Both the position numbers and the translations under genes were made by a program. Shown in pieces: positions 1 through 9,543 of a stretch of DNA of 64,000 nt. The DNA comes from Flavobacterium flavigenum (lineage in GTDB: Bacteria; Bacteroidota; Bacteroidia; Flavobacteriales; Flavobacteriaceae). Positions within the stretch are counted from its first letter, which is position 1. Every line of letters begins with the position of its first letter. A model generated the notes under the pieces. It ran no database searches and had not been told where the DNA came from. It saw only the letters and a program-made list of their open reading frames with translations. The stretch lies in NCBI RefSeq assembly GCF_027111255.2, contig NZ_CP114285.2, forward strand, positions 372,001 to 436,000, in the 5' to 3' direction.

Positions 1-73
1 TATTTATCGTTAAATTAGCAGTAAAAACCTACTTATAAGAAGGTTATTTACTAACTATTAAAAACCATAAGTT

Positions 74-1999
74 ATGAAAAGATTTCGAAAATTACTTTTT
101 CTGTTTTTAGTGTTTATTCCTCTAATGGAATTATTTGCATGGCCGGGAATGCCATTACCTCCGCTACATATTGAAGGCAAAAATTTAAAGGATCCCTGCG
201 GAAAAAATGTTTTACTGCATGGCGTTGCCATAACACCCAGTCCCTGGTTTAATGGCTGCTCGTATAATCAGTGCCGTTGGGACAATTATAATGTCCAGGG
301 TTGTCTAAATTATAATAATGCTGTTATGGATGCACTCACAAATACAAATAACGGATGGAAATTAAATTATATAAGACTTCATATTGATCCTTACTGGACC
401 AATACACCTGGCTGTTCTGCAGGCGAAAACAACATTTCATGTTTTAACTACAATAGACTGGTAACTTATGTAGATCAGGTTATAATTCCTTTAATCAATC
501 ATGCAAGAAGCAGAGGTCTCTATGTTGTACTTCGTCCTCCAGGAGTTTGTCCTGAACGAATTGCTTTTGGAGACAACTACCACAATTACTTAAGAACTGT
601 ATGGCAGTATTTATCCAACCATCCAAATTTAAAGAATGTGGATAATGTTATGTTTGAATTAGCCAATGAGCCTATACAAATACTCGGAACAAATGGAAAT
701 TGGGGGGCTACTGGCGATGAGCATTTTGCCGCTTTACATAATTTCTTCCAGGATTTAGTAAATAGAATTAGAGCTAATGGTGCCAATAATGTTTGCTGGA
801 TACCAGGAACAGGATATCAGTCTCATTACCAAGGATATCCAAATCATTTAATAACAGGAGGAAATATAGGCTATGCTGTGCATGTTTATCCAGGATATTG
901 GGGGGCAAATGCAGAAAATGCCACCAGTTTTAATAATGCCTGGAATGCCAATGTACAACCGATTGCTAATGTAGCACCTATTATGATAACCGAAACAGAT
1001 TGGTCTCCTTCTGGCGATCAAACATGGGGTCAGGGAACGACAAGCGGTTTTGGTCTGAATTTGAAAGGAAGGATTGATGCCACAGGAAATTGCAGTTGGA
1101 ATTTACTTGCTCCTGAAGGATTGATAACAAACGGAGATCCCTATAATGTTACAACCGCTTTCAACAACAGTTGGGAATCTTGCGCTGCACCTGTTAAGCA
1201 ATGGTTCTCTGAATATGCAAACAATAATATACCCTCGCAAAGCTGCAACACTCTAATAAACAATGCTGTTTATGAAATTGAATTTAAAACAAACTCAAAT
1301 AAAGTCCTGGATCTTAAATATGGAACTAATGCAAATGGTACTGTAATTCGTCCTTGGGATAAATCAGGAGCTACAGCACAGCAATGGATTGCTGTTGATG
1401 CAGGTAACGGCTATTGGCGTTTTAAATCAAACGCGAGTTCAACAGGACGTGTAATAGATCTCGAGAGTGCAGACCCAACAAATGGTAAATCGATAAGACT
1501 TTGGGATAGTTATAATAATGATGCTCAAAAATGGCTGGTAACAGATGTTGGCAATGGCTATTATAGTATAAAATCTGCTGTTAATACATCAAAAGGCTGG
1601 GATATATCAAATTGCAATATGGACGGTACAGCAAACCTTCAGCTTTGGGAATATTACGGAACTTCATGTCAATTATTTAAGTTCAATAAAGTAGGAACTA
1701 CTACTGCAAAAACTGCAATTGAGAAAAATACCGCAGCAGATAATATAGAAATTGACACGAATGTCAAAATATATCCTAATCCAGCAACTGGAGGAGAGTT
1801 TAACGTATATTTATCTTCACAATCAGACGAAAATTATTCTTTAGCACTGTACTCAGTTAATGGCGAACAATTATATGAAACAAAAAATCTAAAATCTAAT
1901 ACTAATGAACTCATTAGAGCAAAACTTACAAAGGGTTTATATTTTGTGACGATATATCAAAATTCAGGTACAACTACCAAAAAAATATTAATTGAATAG
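74..1999 (+). CDS. Secreted GH5 glycanase with ricin-type lectin and T9SS sorting domain
   Basis: Predicted endo-acting beta-glycanase (cellulase/mannanase superfamily) exported to the cell surface or medium. An N-terminal hydrophobic signal peptide (residues 1-22) precedes a GH5-type TIM barrel (about 30-385). Glu199 in the NEP motif is the likely acid/base, and Glu307 in the ITETDW segment is the likely nucleophile. A ricin B-type beta-trefoil follows (about 397-541), with QxW-like repeats AQQW and AQKW and a third degenerate copy. The last ~75 residues begin with a YPNPA motif and end in KKILIE, typical of a type A T9SS C-terminal sorting domain. Length 641. The substrate cannot be told from sequence; beta-glucan or mannan is plausible. 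It appears to be a single-gene unit closed by a hairpin at 2059-2090. GH5 fold and T9SS tail are confident; subfamily is not. Confidence 0.88.
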   Translation: MKRFRKLLFLFLVFIPLMELFAWPGMPLPPLHIEGKNLKDPCGKNVLLHGVAITPSPWFNGCSYNQCRWDNYNVQGCLNYNNAVMDALTNTNNGWKLNYIRLHIDPYWTNTPGCSAGENNISCFNYNRLVTYVDQVIIPLINHARSRGLYVVLRPPGVCPERIAFGDNYHNYLRTVWQYLSNHPNLKNVDNVMFELANEPIQILGTNGNWGATGDEHFAALHNFFQDLVNRIRANGANNVCWIPGTGYQSHYQGYPNHLITGGNIGYAVHVYPGYWGANAENATSFNNAWNANVQPIANVAPIMITETDWSPSGDQTWGQGTTSGFGLNLKGRIDATGNCSWNLLAPEGLITNGDPYNVTTAFNNSWESCAAPVKQWFSEYANNNIPSQSCNTLINNAVYEIEFKTNSNKVLDLKYGTNANGTVIRPWDKSGATAQQWIAVDAGNGYWRFKSNASSTGRVIDLESADPTNGKSIRLWDSYNNDAQKWLVTDVGNGYYSIKSAVNTSKGWDISNCNMDGTANLQLWEYYGTSCQLFKFNKVGTTTAKTAIEKNTAADNIEIDTNVKIYPNPATGGEFNVYLSSQSDENYSLALYSVNGEQLYETKNLKSNTNELIRAKLTKGLYFVTIYQNSGTTTKKILIE

Positions 2000-2058
2000 T
2001 CTGTTAAATTAAAAGATATAATTTTTAAGATTATTATAATTACTTATATTATATAAAT

Positions 2059-2090
2059 TTTAACCCTTACTGAATTAAGTAAGGGTTAAA
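2059..2090 (+). terminator. Intrinsic terminator-like hairpin after the GH5 gene
   Basis: A perfect 13-bp inverted repeat (arms 2059-2071 and 2078-2090, core AACCCTTACT) with a 6-nt loop lies 60 bp after the GH5 stop. Only a weak T/A-rich tail follows. It probably ends GH5 transcription and may work in both directions. Confidence 0.6.
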
Positions 2091-2754
2091 TATTAAATCA
2101 TACTAATTTTTATATTTTAGAGTTTGTAACAAATCCATTTGAATGCAGGTTTCCAAAACAAAATAAGGTTTCCCAGATACTGCTTCTTATTACTGATTGT
2201 CATTGCAGCTGGTCAGGAGAAAAAATATAAACCTGATTTGCTTTTATGACTTTTTTTTGAAGCACATCTTTTTTACTTAAGGGCATCATTCTATATAATT
2301 TGCTTCGGCTATTTACTCATAATTATCAATCATTCTGCGCTGCAGTTCGACATCTGTTTTTTGTGTCATAACACGATGTTTTTTTTAAGCTGTAGCATCA
2401 TTTTGCGTTTCTTCTAATAACAGATAACATTAATTAAAATAAAGCCCCATTATCATCAAACTAAAAAACTTGCCTCTTTTAAGCCTTTAAACAACAACAA
2501 ATTCAATTGATGATCAGAATTTCAAATCAATCGTATCTAAGTATATAAAGAGAAATTATCTGTTTTTATTCATTACAATATTACAAAAAAGATTATTTAA
2601 CTTATAAATAAATCATATGCAGTATAATTACCTTATTAATTACAAGTATTTGAATTATTAATCTTTTATTTTAAAATTTGCAGTACAAATAACTACTCTG
2701 AATTTAATAGTAGCAATCGTATTAGCAGATTCAGGAATAAACAAAAAGAAAGAT
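2091..2754. other. 664-bp gap with no intact gene; possible minus-strand gene relic
   Basis: No convincing ORF is present. Reading the minus strand between about 2170 and 2411 gives short peptide stretches in two frames, interrupted by stops (for example one beginning MTQKTDVELQRR and another with LSKKDVLQKK). This could be a decayed small gene or chance. The last ~100 bases are very AT-rich and probably contain the mesX promoter, but I find no exact TAnnTTTG there and no recognisable SAM or cobalamin riboswitch. Confidence 0.3.
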
Positions 2755-3759
2755 ATGGAAAATATAGGTAATACAATTAAGTCTGATTTTGCATTCAAGC
2801 TCGAGAGCACTTGTTTAGATGAAAACTATCACCCCTCAAGCCAAACGCGTCTGACAACCAATTTTGCAAACCTGGCCAGAGGAGAAAATCGTCAGCAGAA
2901 CTTGCGCAATGCCTTAAATATGATTAACAATCGATTCAATGCATTGGCTCAATTGGATAATCCTAAAGCAGACCGTTATCTTGTAGAACTTGAAATCATC
3001 ACGGTAACAATGAGTATTGATGATAAGAATCGTATTAACAATCTCCCATTGATTGAAGTTTTAAAAACGAATATTTTTGACCGCAAGACTAACCAGCGTA
3101 TCGAAGGTGTCGCCGGAAATAATTTTTCTTCTTATGTCCGTGATTATGATTTCAGTATTTTATTGATCGAGCACAATAAAAATAAACCTGATTTTTGTAT
3201 TCCTGAAAATTTTGGTGACCTGCACGGAAAACTTTACAAATGCTTTGTGAATTCAGCTACTTATAAAGAGTACTTTAAGATGTCACCGATAATCTGTCTA
3301 AGTGTATCCGGCAACAAAACGTATACTCGTACTGAGTATCAGCATCCGGTTCTGGGTTTTGAATATCTGCAAAATGAGTACTCTATCACTGATGAATATT
3401 TCTCTAAAATGGGTTTAAAAGTTCGTTTTTTCATGCCGCCGAACAGTGTGGCACCGATGGCTTTTTACCATTCCGGAGATCTGCTTGCTGATTATACTGA
3501 TCTTGGACTAATCAGCTCAATCAGTACGATGGAGACTTTCCAGAAGATTTATCGCCCTGAAATTTACAATTCAAATTCAGCGGCCGGGAAAATCTACCAG
3601 CCTAGTCTTAAACACGAAGATTATTCACTCACCCGAGTCGATTATGACCGCGAAGAGCGCAGCCGACTGGCTGTCGAACAGGGTAAATATGCAGAAGAGC
3701 ATTTTATTAAGCCTTACAAAAGTGTCTTAGAGCAGTGGTCTGCCCATTTTGATCTTTAA
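2755..3759 (+). CDS. mesX: MesX (DUF1852), partner of folate-independent methionine synthase
   Basis: This 334-residue soluble protein matches the DUF1852 family. The family is found next to short core-MetE proteins and has been named MesX, the partner required by the MesD type of folate-independent methionine synthase. Recognisable stretches are the N-terminal FAFKLESTCLDENYHPS region and the RVDYDREERSR segment near the C terminus. There is no signal peptide or membrane segment, so it is cytoplasmic. The mesD gene begins 29 bp downstream on the same strand, which supports an operon and a shared role in methionine formation. Its precise biochemical role is not established; published work links the MesD/MesX system to oxygen. 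Family call and context are both strong. Confidence 0.85.
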   Translation: MENIGNTIKSDFAFKLESTCLDENYHPSSQTRLTTNFANLARGENRQQNLRNALNMINNRFNALAQLDNPKADRYLVELEIITVTMSIDDKNRINNLPLIEVLKTNIFDRKTNQRIEGVAGNNFSSYVRDYDFSILLIEHNKNKPDFCIPENFGDLHGKLYKCFVNSATYKEYFKMSPIICLSVSGNKTYTRTEYQHPVLGFEYLQNEYSITDEYFSKMGLKVRFFMPPNSVAPMAFYHSGDLLADYTDLGLISSISTMETFQKIYRPEIYNSNSAAGKIYQPSLKHEDYSLTRVDYDREERSRLAVEQGKYAEEHFIKPYKSVLEQWSAHFDL

Positions 3760-3788
3760 TTATTACAACACATTAAAATTATTTCATT

Positions 3789-4817
3789 ATGAAGAAATTA
3801 GTACCTACTTCAATTGTGGGAAGTTTACCCAAACCTGCCTGGCTTGCGCCACCCGAAAAACTTTGGTCACCCTGGAAATTAGAAGGAGATCAGTTAATTG
3901 AAGGAAAACAGGATGCTTTACGCATTTCTTTGCAGGAACAGCAATTGGCAGGCGTGGATATAATTAGTGATGGTGAGCAGACACGCCAGCATTTCGTAAC
4001 CACTTTTATCGAACATTTAAGCGGTGTAGATTTTGAAAATCGTAAAATTGTAAAAATTCGTGACCGTTACGATGCAAGTGTTCCTGTTGTTGTGGGTGAA
4101 GTTGCACGTCAAAAAGCTGTTTTTGTTGAAGATGTTAAGTTTTTACGTAAACTGACAGATCAACCTATAAAATGGGCATTGCCTGGTCCGATGACAATGG
4201 TAGATACCTTATACGATGACCATTACAAAAGCCGGGAAAAACTGGCATGGGAATTTGCGAAATTGCTGAATGAAGAAGCAAGAGAACTTCAGGATGCTGG
4301 TGTAGACATTATCCAGTTTGATGAACCGGCATTTAATGTGTTCTTTGATGAAGTAAACGATTGGGGAATGGCTGCATTAGAACGAGCAATTGAAGGTCTA
4401 AAATGCCAGACTGCTGTGCATATCTGCTACGGTTACGGAATACAAGCTAATAATGACTGGAAAAAGACCTTGGGTTCAGAATGGCGCCAGTACGAGGAAA
4501 TTTTCCCTAAAATCCAGAAATCAAAAATTGATATTGTATCATTAGAATGCCACAACTCTCGTGTGCCCTTTAATTTAATTGAACTGGTTCGAGGTAAAAA
4601 AGTAATGGTCGGTGCAATTGATGTGGCAACCAACACTATTGAAACAGCGGAAGAAGTTGCTGATACGCTGCGTAAAACTCTTGAGTTTGTAGCTATCGAA
4701 AATCTTTATCCTTCGACAAACTGCGGTATGGCTCCTTTATCCCGAAATGTAGCAAGAGGTAAATTAAGTGCTTTAAGTGCAGGGGCAGAAATTATACGCA
4801 AGGAATTTGGGATTTAA
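3789..4817 (+). CDS. mesD: MesD-type core-MetE methionine synthase
   Basis: At 342 residues this is roughly half the length of canonical cobalamin-independent MetE and corresponds only to its C-terminal catalytic barrel. It lacks the N-terminal folate-binding half. The zinc-site pattern is visible: HxC in AVHICYGYG and a distal Cys in STNCGMAPL, with a FDEPAF segment between. The start IVGSLPKP is typical of the UROD/MetE-like fold. Enzymes of this class methylate homocysteine with a methyl donor other than 5-methyltetrahydrofolate; the natural donor is not known. It lies directly after mesX, the expected MesD arrangement. A terminator follows at 4920-4952. A generic archaeal-type MesA/B assignment is less likely because of the MesX neighbour. 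Confidence 0.85.
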   Translation: MKKLVPTSIVGSLPKPAWLAPPEKLWSPWKLEGDQLIEGKQDALRISLQEQQLAGVDIISDGEQTRQHFVTTFIEHLSGVDFENRKIVKIRDRYDASVPVVVGEVARQKAVFVEDVKFLRKLTDQPIKWALPGPMTMVDTLYDDHYKSREKLAWEFAKLLNEEARELQDAGVDIIQFDEPAFNVFFDEVNDWGMAALERAIEGLKCQTAVHICYGYGIQANNDWKKTLGSEWRQYEEIFPKIQKSKIDIVSLECHNSRVPFNLIELVRGKKVMVGAIDVATNTIETAEEVADTLRKTLEFVAIENLYPSTNCGMAPLSRNVARGKLSALSAGAEIIRKEFGI

Positions 4818-4919
4818 TTCCAATTATAAGATGCTTCCTTGAATTAAAGTTGCAAGAAGCCCATCCAAAATTTACTTTTAATATTAAAAATCAGATATAG
4901 TTTACTGCTGTAAAATTAC

Positions 4920-4952
4920 TTGTCTAATCCTTGATCGAAAAGGATTAGACAA
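4920..4952. terminator. Bidirectional terminator between mesD and the transporter
   Basis: A perfect 13-bp inverted repeat (4920-4932 and 4940-4952, core GTCTAATCC) with a 7-nt loop lies between two convergent genes. It could stop transcription from both sides. Confidence 0.65.
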
Positions 4953-5048
4953 ATAATGGCGAATCTTCACCCCTATTCTGGTGATATCAAGAACAAATTA
5001 GCCCCGATTGTTTTTTTACCGAAAAAGAAAGAGGCACTTCAATAAAAA

Positions 5049-6041
5049 TTATACTTCGTTTCGTCGAGCCATACGCTGAGCGATGATGCTGGCGGCAATC
5101 AATTGAAAGGCATGATAAAGCATAAGCGGCAGTAATACGATACCCGTGATGGTACTGTGCTGAAAAAGTACTTTTGACATGACGGTACCGTGGACTAATG
5201 ACTTTTTAGAGCCACAAAATAAGACCGTAATACGATCTTCATCTGAAAAGTCAAACAAACGACTAAGCAGTCCGACACAAAAGAATACAGCAAAAAATAA
5301 TCCTATCATCCCCGCAGCGAGTCCGGCAAGTTCGACGACAGTGAAGCCTTCAAAAAGATGCTCGGAGAATGATTTACAAAAAGATGTGTAAATAATAGTG
5401 AGAATAACTCCCTGATCGAAATATTTGAGCTGTTTCTTATATTTTTCAGCAATGGCGCCAAAACGGGAGTTGAGGGTGATACCGATAATAACAGGTAGTA
5501 ATACTTGAAGAATCAGTTTTATAAAAATATCTGTGACATCAAAATCGCCCGTTGCAGAAGCGATGAACAGCCCAACCCAAAGTGGAGTAACCACTACTCC
5601 AATCAAACTTGAAATACTCGCATTAAAAATGGCAGCGGGAATATTCCCTTTGGCGATGGAAACCATGACCACCGAAGAGGAAACTGTTGATGGTAACGCG
5701 GCCAGAAAAAATACACCCAGCCAAAGCAGCTCAAATCCGGAGTTGACAAACAAGGGTCGAAAAGCCAAAACGATGAGCGGAAAAAACAAAAAGGTTGTCA
5801 ACTGAACCACAATGTGCATTTTCCAGTTTGAAAGCCCAGCCTTTAGTTTTTCAAAACTCAACTTCAAACCATAAAAAAGGAAAATCAACGACACACCTAC
5901 ATTGGCAATCTCTTCCAGCGAAACTGGTTCTTTGACCATACCAGGCTTCGGCAAAAAATAAGCCAGCAAAATCATAGTGCCAATCATTAATAAAAAGCCG
6001 TCAAAACCTGCTTTACTTAATACTTTTAATAATTTCTTCAA
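5049..6041 (-). CDS. SBF-like (YfeH-type) bile acid:sodium symporter family protein
   Basis: A 330-residue inner-membrane protein with about ten hydrophobic helices. Its opening (a GFDGFLLMIGTMILLAYFLP helix, then NVGVSLIFLFYGLKLS) is typical of the SBF-like branch of the bile acid:sodium symporter superfamily, related to YfeH. These are usually annotated as Na+-dependent organic-anion transporters, but the substrate of this branch is unknown. It is divergent from an Lrp/AsnC regulator (start at 6198). A minus-strand TAACTTTG element at 6066-6073 lies 25 bp upstream of the start. The arrangement suggests Lrp control in response to an amino acid or other small molecule, possibly the cargo. Confidence 0.8.
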   Translation of the reverse strand: MKKLLKVLSKAGFDGFLLMIGTMILLAYFLPKPGMVKEPVSLEEIANVGVSLIFLFYGLKLSFEKLKAGLSNWKMHIVVQLTTFLFFPLIVLAFRPLFVNSGFELLWLGVFFLAALPSTVSSSVVMVSIAKGNIPAAIFNASISSLIGVVVTPLWVGLFIASATGDFDVTDIFIKLILQVLLPVIIGITLNSRFGAIAEKYKKQLKYFDQGVILTIIYTSFCKSFSEHLFEGFTVVELAGLAAGMIGLFFAVFFCVGLLSRLFDFSDEDRITVLFCGSKKSLVHGTVMSKVLFQHSTITGIVLLPLMLYHAFQLIAASIIAQRMARRNEV

Positions 6042-6065
6042 TTTTATTCAGTTTAATTTTCTGCG

Positions 6066-6174
6066 CAAAGTTATCTTATACAACTAAAAAAGCTTCATAA
6101 TACTAATACTTAAGAGAATTCAGCTGTTTTATGAGTCAAAATAAGTATTATTTACTTTTTTAAATGTAATTTTG
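6066..6174. promoter_or_regulatory. Divergent promoter region of transporter and Lrp gene
   Basis: On the minus strand TAACTTTG (6066-6073) matches the Bacteroidota -7 element for the transporter. On the plus strand TAATTTTG (6167-6174) matches it for the Lrp gene. Between them TAATACTT (6104-6111) is repeated inverted as AAGTATTA (6143-6150), a plausible pair of Lrp half-sites. Neither promoter has a TTG at the usual -33 spacing. Confidence 0.5.
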
Positions 6175-6197
6175 AAACTTAAAAAGATTTTTATTCT

Positions 6198-6659
6198 ATG
6201 GAAGAACTAGATACTACCGACCTGCTTTTGCTGAAAATATTAGGAAACAATTCAAGTTTTACTATCAAAGAACTTGCCGCGCAGGTAAATCTGTCACCAA
6301 CTCCTGTATTGCAGCGTGTAAAAAGGCTGGAGAATAATGGCTACATCAAAAAATACATTGCCTTAATTGACCATGAGAAATTTGGCCATGGATTTATTGT
6401 TTTTTGCAATATAAAGCTCAAACAGCATGATCGTAACATTGGCAACAGCTTTGTCGAGGATATTATGAAAATTGATGAAGTGGTAGAATGTTATAACATT
6501 TCAGGAGATTATGATTTTATTCTTAAGGTTTTCGCAAAGGATATGAAACATTACCAAAATTTCGTCTTTAATAAATTAGGCTCCGTCGAAAGTATCGGCA
6601 GTACGCAGAGCACTTTTGTAATGTCAGAAATAAAAAACCTGCACAACATAAATCTATAA
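6198..6659 (+). CDS. Lrp/AsnC family transcriptional regulator
   Basis: A 153-residue protein of standard Lrp/AsnC length. Residues 1-60 form the winged helix-turn-helix (ELDTTDLLLLKILGNNSS, then ELAAQVNLSPTPVLQRVKRLE), and about 65-150 form the RAM ligand-binding/oligomerisation domain (VVECYNISGDYDFILKV is its hallmark). Such proteins form octamers or larger and respond to amino acids. It is transcribed away from the SBF-like transporter, separated by 156 bp containing an inverted TAATACTT/AAGTATTA pair, so it probably controls itself and the transporter. Confidence 0.9.
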   Translation: MEELDTTDLLLLKILGNNSSFTIKELAAQVNLSPTPVLQRVKRLENNGYIKKYIALIDHEKFGHGFIVFCNIKLKQHDRNIGNSFVEDIMKIDEVVECYNISGDYDFILKVFAKDMKHYQNFVFNKLGSVESIGSTQSTFVMSEIKNLHNINL

Positions 6660-6904
6660 CTTCATTATTAATTTTAATTTCGGCTCAGAATCGGTGTATT
6701 ATTAAGTTTCCGAAATAATCTAAGACATAGTACAGAAACGAGTTTAGATGTTTAAGTTCCCCTCCTGCTCCAATTTTCACACAAACAAACCTTTATAAAT
6801 TTTAATGTCATTATAATTTTATTGCTTTTTTTCATAAGATCATTTTAATATATTAGTATAAAAGAAAAAACATAGTTTTAAAAATTAACACTAATTAAGA
6901 CCGC

Positions 6905-7429
6905 ATGATAAACAGTTGTAGTATTTTTCTAACCGCATTTTTATTTATAACGATGATTTCCTGTAATTCATCAAACGCGATCGATTTTAAGGAATCGCTT
7001 GATCAATCGGAGCGCAGAGCTTTTGATATTATTGTTGGTAAAAAAGGCTCAGGAGAAAAAAAGCTGGAATATCTCGAAAAAGAAGATTATAAAAATGCTA
7101 TAAAGGCAGTGGATCAACAGGCAATAGATTTCGATATTCTTATATCAGATATAAGCAAGTTATCTACTGATGATATTCCGGAAGGTCAGTCGCTAAAAAC
7201 TGCCTCCCTGGAATATTATCAATCTCTTAAAGATCTTCATATATTCGATAAAAAAGAAATAGAGCAACAGGCAATTCTGAAAACATTAAAGAAAGATGAA
7301 TTAGACAATGGCCTAAATAAGCTTATGGAACTGGCACGACAAAAAAAGATGCTTTACAATGCTATATACAAGAAAGAAGCTCTTCTATATACAGCTACAC
7401 AACGTTTTAAGGCTGCTAATGGTATTTAA
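6905..7429 (+). CDS. Putative lipoprotein of unknown function
   Basis: A 174-residue protein with a hydrophobic leader and a probable lipobox at MISC (Cys20), so likely lipid-anchored. The mature part is highly charged and almost entirely helix-forming (many Lys/Glu/Leu, for example LDNGLNKLMELARQKKM). I recognise no family. It is flanked by the Lrp gene 245 bp upstream, with no clear signal in that gap, and by the 3' end of the GH67 gene, only 21 bp away and convergent. No operon partner is apparent. It is real by length, leader and codon use, but function is unknown. Confidence 0.6.
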   Translation: MINSCSIFLTAFLFITMISCNSSNAIDFKESLDQSERRAFDIIVGKKGSGEKKLEYLEKEDYKNAIKAVDQQAIDFDILISDISKLSTDDIPEGQSLKTASLEYYQSLKDLHIFDKKEIEQQAILKTLKKDELDNGLNKLMELARQKKMLYNAIYKKEALLYTATQRFKAANGI

Positions 7430-7450
7430 CCACGAAAATCAATTTCATTA

Positions 7451-9520
7451 TTATTTTAAATAATCAGTCAAATCCGTTTTTGATAAATAATCTAAATCAT
7501 ATACAGGACGTTCAATATCAAATGGAATCGGTCTTTTACTAAACTGCTGGAAATAAAGCAAGCAACCGTCTTTCCATATTTGAGCATCCCTGCTCTGACG
7601 ACGCAGTTTACTTTGCACTTCAAAAAAACGCTGTTCATCCATATAAGGTTGCGCCTTATCCCATATTTTTTGAAATTCTCGTACTTCTTTTACACCTTTA
7701 TCATAAGTATAACAAAGTTCATCCCAAAGAATGCGTCCATTTTTCATCTTATAATCCCATGGTAAATGATGAAACCATAATAAATATATTTCAGGACAGG
7801 TTTCAATATTTTCAAACTGACTTTTTAGTGGCTCATGATATTGACTTACAGCTCCGGAACCTTTTGCTGTTCGGTCAAAGCCAATTCCAGAAACATCTGC
7901 TTTATGATAATAAGCTGCTGTCCAGTCAGTACGGATTCCTTTAGGCTCAAACCACGGCCCAGAACCATAATGGGTATTGTTTAAACCTGCAAAAATATGA
8001 TGAAGTCCAAGTGGCATTGAATAATTTACAGTTGCCTCATGACTTTCTAACATTAGTTGCTTTACAGGTTCAAGAAAGTTTTTTTTCCAATCAGATGGTT
8101 TACTATCTCTTACATCGATTGGAGAAAAAGTTAATTTTAACCATTCATCTACTATTTTTTCACTTGTAATTTGATTATTCCAGGCCATGCGGCCAAAGGC
8201 ATACCAGTTTGACTGTGCAAAATGATGACCGCACCAATTGACATCCAAACCAATATTAGCGACACCTGCAATTGCTGTATATTTTTGAGGAAAAAGACTT
8301 CCATCAGTCGTAAGGGCAACGGTACTTCCTACCCCTTCCTGATAGGTATCACTTTTCAAAAACTCTTCCCACATCTTTGCCAAATAGACTAATTGTTCTG
8401 AATGGCCAAGATATTCCTGAGTAATTTGTAATTCGGGCATTACAGACGTTTTTTTCATTGCTCCAAAGAGTGGATTAAACGGTTCGCGTGGCTGAAAATC
8501 AACAGGTCCATTTTTTACCTGAATAATTACGTTGTCACGAAACTGGCCATCAAGCGGCATGAACTCATTATAAGCCTGTGCTGCCCTGTCCTTGCTGTTA
8601 ATTTCATATACAAAAGCACGCCACATAATAATACCTCCGTAAGGTTTAACCACATCAGCAAGCATGTTAGCCCCATCAGCATGAGTTCGTTCAAAATCCT
8701 GTGGGCCAGGTTCTCCTTCACTATTGGCTTTAATTAAGAAGCCTCCAAAATCAGGTATGATTTTGTAAATTTCTTTTGTTTTATCTTTCCACCATTTAAT
8801 TACTTCAGTATTTAAAGGGTCAGAAGTTTTTAATCCGCCAATTAATGCCGGGGAAGAAAATTTAACCGACAGATATGTTTTTATACCATACGGACGCAGA
8901 ACTTCGGAAATTGCTTTTACCTTCTGAAGGCATTCAGTAGTTAGCATCAATTTTGAAGAATTGACATTATTCAAAACTGCCCCATTAATCCCGATAGAAG
9001 CATTGGCACGCGCATATTCTTTCCATAATATCCTGTCCTTATCCGTTATTGTAAAGCCCTTTTCCATATCATGCCAAAAAATTGACTTTCCTGCGTACCC
9101 ACGTTCCACTGAACCATCCAGATTGTCCCAATGGTTTAAGATTCTTCGCTCGTAGGAAGGATTGTATATTTTATTTTGAATTTCTTCTCCGGTTTGCTGG
9201 CGACGTAAAAGTTCATAAACACCATATAAGATCCCAAGTTCTGTATTGGCCTGAATTTCATTTTCAGAAAGTTTGAAACCATCACCTTTAATTGCTTTGG
9301 ATTTTTTTATACTCAAAAGAAGTTTAGCTCCGTTTTTACCTTGCCAGGATTGTTCCAGCTCCTTTTTGGCAATAGCTAGAGTTGAAGATTTACCGGAACA
9401 AACAATAGTTACTTTTCCCGTACTTTTTGCACGTAGCCAAAGAAGATGTCCGTCTTCTGCATGAAGATTAAAAGTTGTGGATATTAAAATTAAAAAGGCT
9501 GCTATTTTTTTCAGGTTCAA
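7451..9520 (-). CDS. GH67 alpha-glucuronidase
   Basis: A 689-residue exported enzyme with a signal peptide (residues 1-21). It has the N-terminal mixed domain (about 25-125) and TIM barrel of GH67 alpha-glucuronidases. Sequences typical of the family include LNHWDNLDGSVERGYAG, the catalytic acid in ANSEGEPGP (Glu268), and the QEYLGHSEQLVYLAKMWEEF stretch with the base-side carboxylates. GH67 enzymes remove 4-O-methyl-glucuronic acid from the terminal xylose of xylo-oligosaccharides. It lies 23 bp downstream of the GH115 gene on the same strand, so the two are very likely co-transcribed. Family call is strong. Confidence 0.92.
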   Translation of the reverse strand: MNLKKIAAFLILISTTFNLHAEDGHLLWLRAKSTGKVTIVCSGKSSTLAIAKKELEQSWQGKNGAKLLLSIKKSKAIKGDGFKLSENEIQANTELGILYGVYELLRRQQTGEEIQNKIYNPSYERRILNHWDNLDGSVERGYAGKSIFWHDMEKGFTITDKDRILWKEYARANASIGINGAVLNNVNSSKLMLTTECLQKVKAISEVLRPYGIKTYLSVKFSSPALIGGLKTSDPLNTEVIKWWKDKTKEIYKIIPDFGGFLIKANSEGEPGPQDFERTHADGANMLADVVKPYGGIIMWRAFVYEINSKDRAAQAYNEFMPLDGQFRDNVIIQVKNGPVDFQPREPFNPLFGAMKKTSVMPELQITQEYLGHSEQLVYLAKMWEEFLKSDTYQEGVGSTVALTTDGSLFPQKYTAIAGVANIGLDVNWCGHHFAQSNWYAFGRMAWNNQITSEKIVDEWLKLTFSPIDVRDSKPSDWKKNFLEPVKQLMLESHEATVNYSMPLGLHHIFAGLNNTHYGSGPWFEPKGIRTDWTAAYYHKADVSGIGFDRTAKGSGAVSQYHEPLKSQFENIETCPEIYLLWFHHLPWDYKMKNGRILWDELCYTYDKGVKEVREFQKIWDKAQPYMDEQRFFEVQSKLRRQSRDAQIWKDGCLLYFQQFSKRPIPFDIERPVYDLDYLSKTDLTDYLK

Positions 9521-9543
9521 TCTAATGTTGAAGTTTATTAAAT

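Noticed and set aside
2500..2754. Search for a SAM riboswitch ahead of the methionine synthase genes
   Set aside because: No recognisable conserved core or paired elements of a known SAM riboswitch class were seen in this AT-rich leader.
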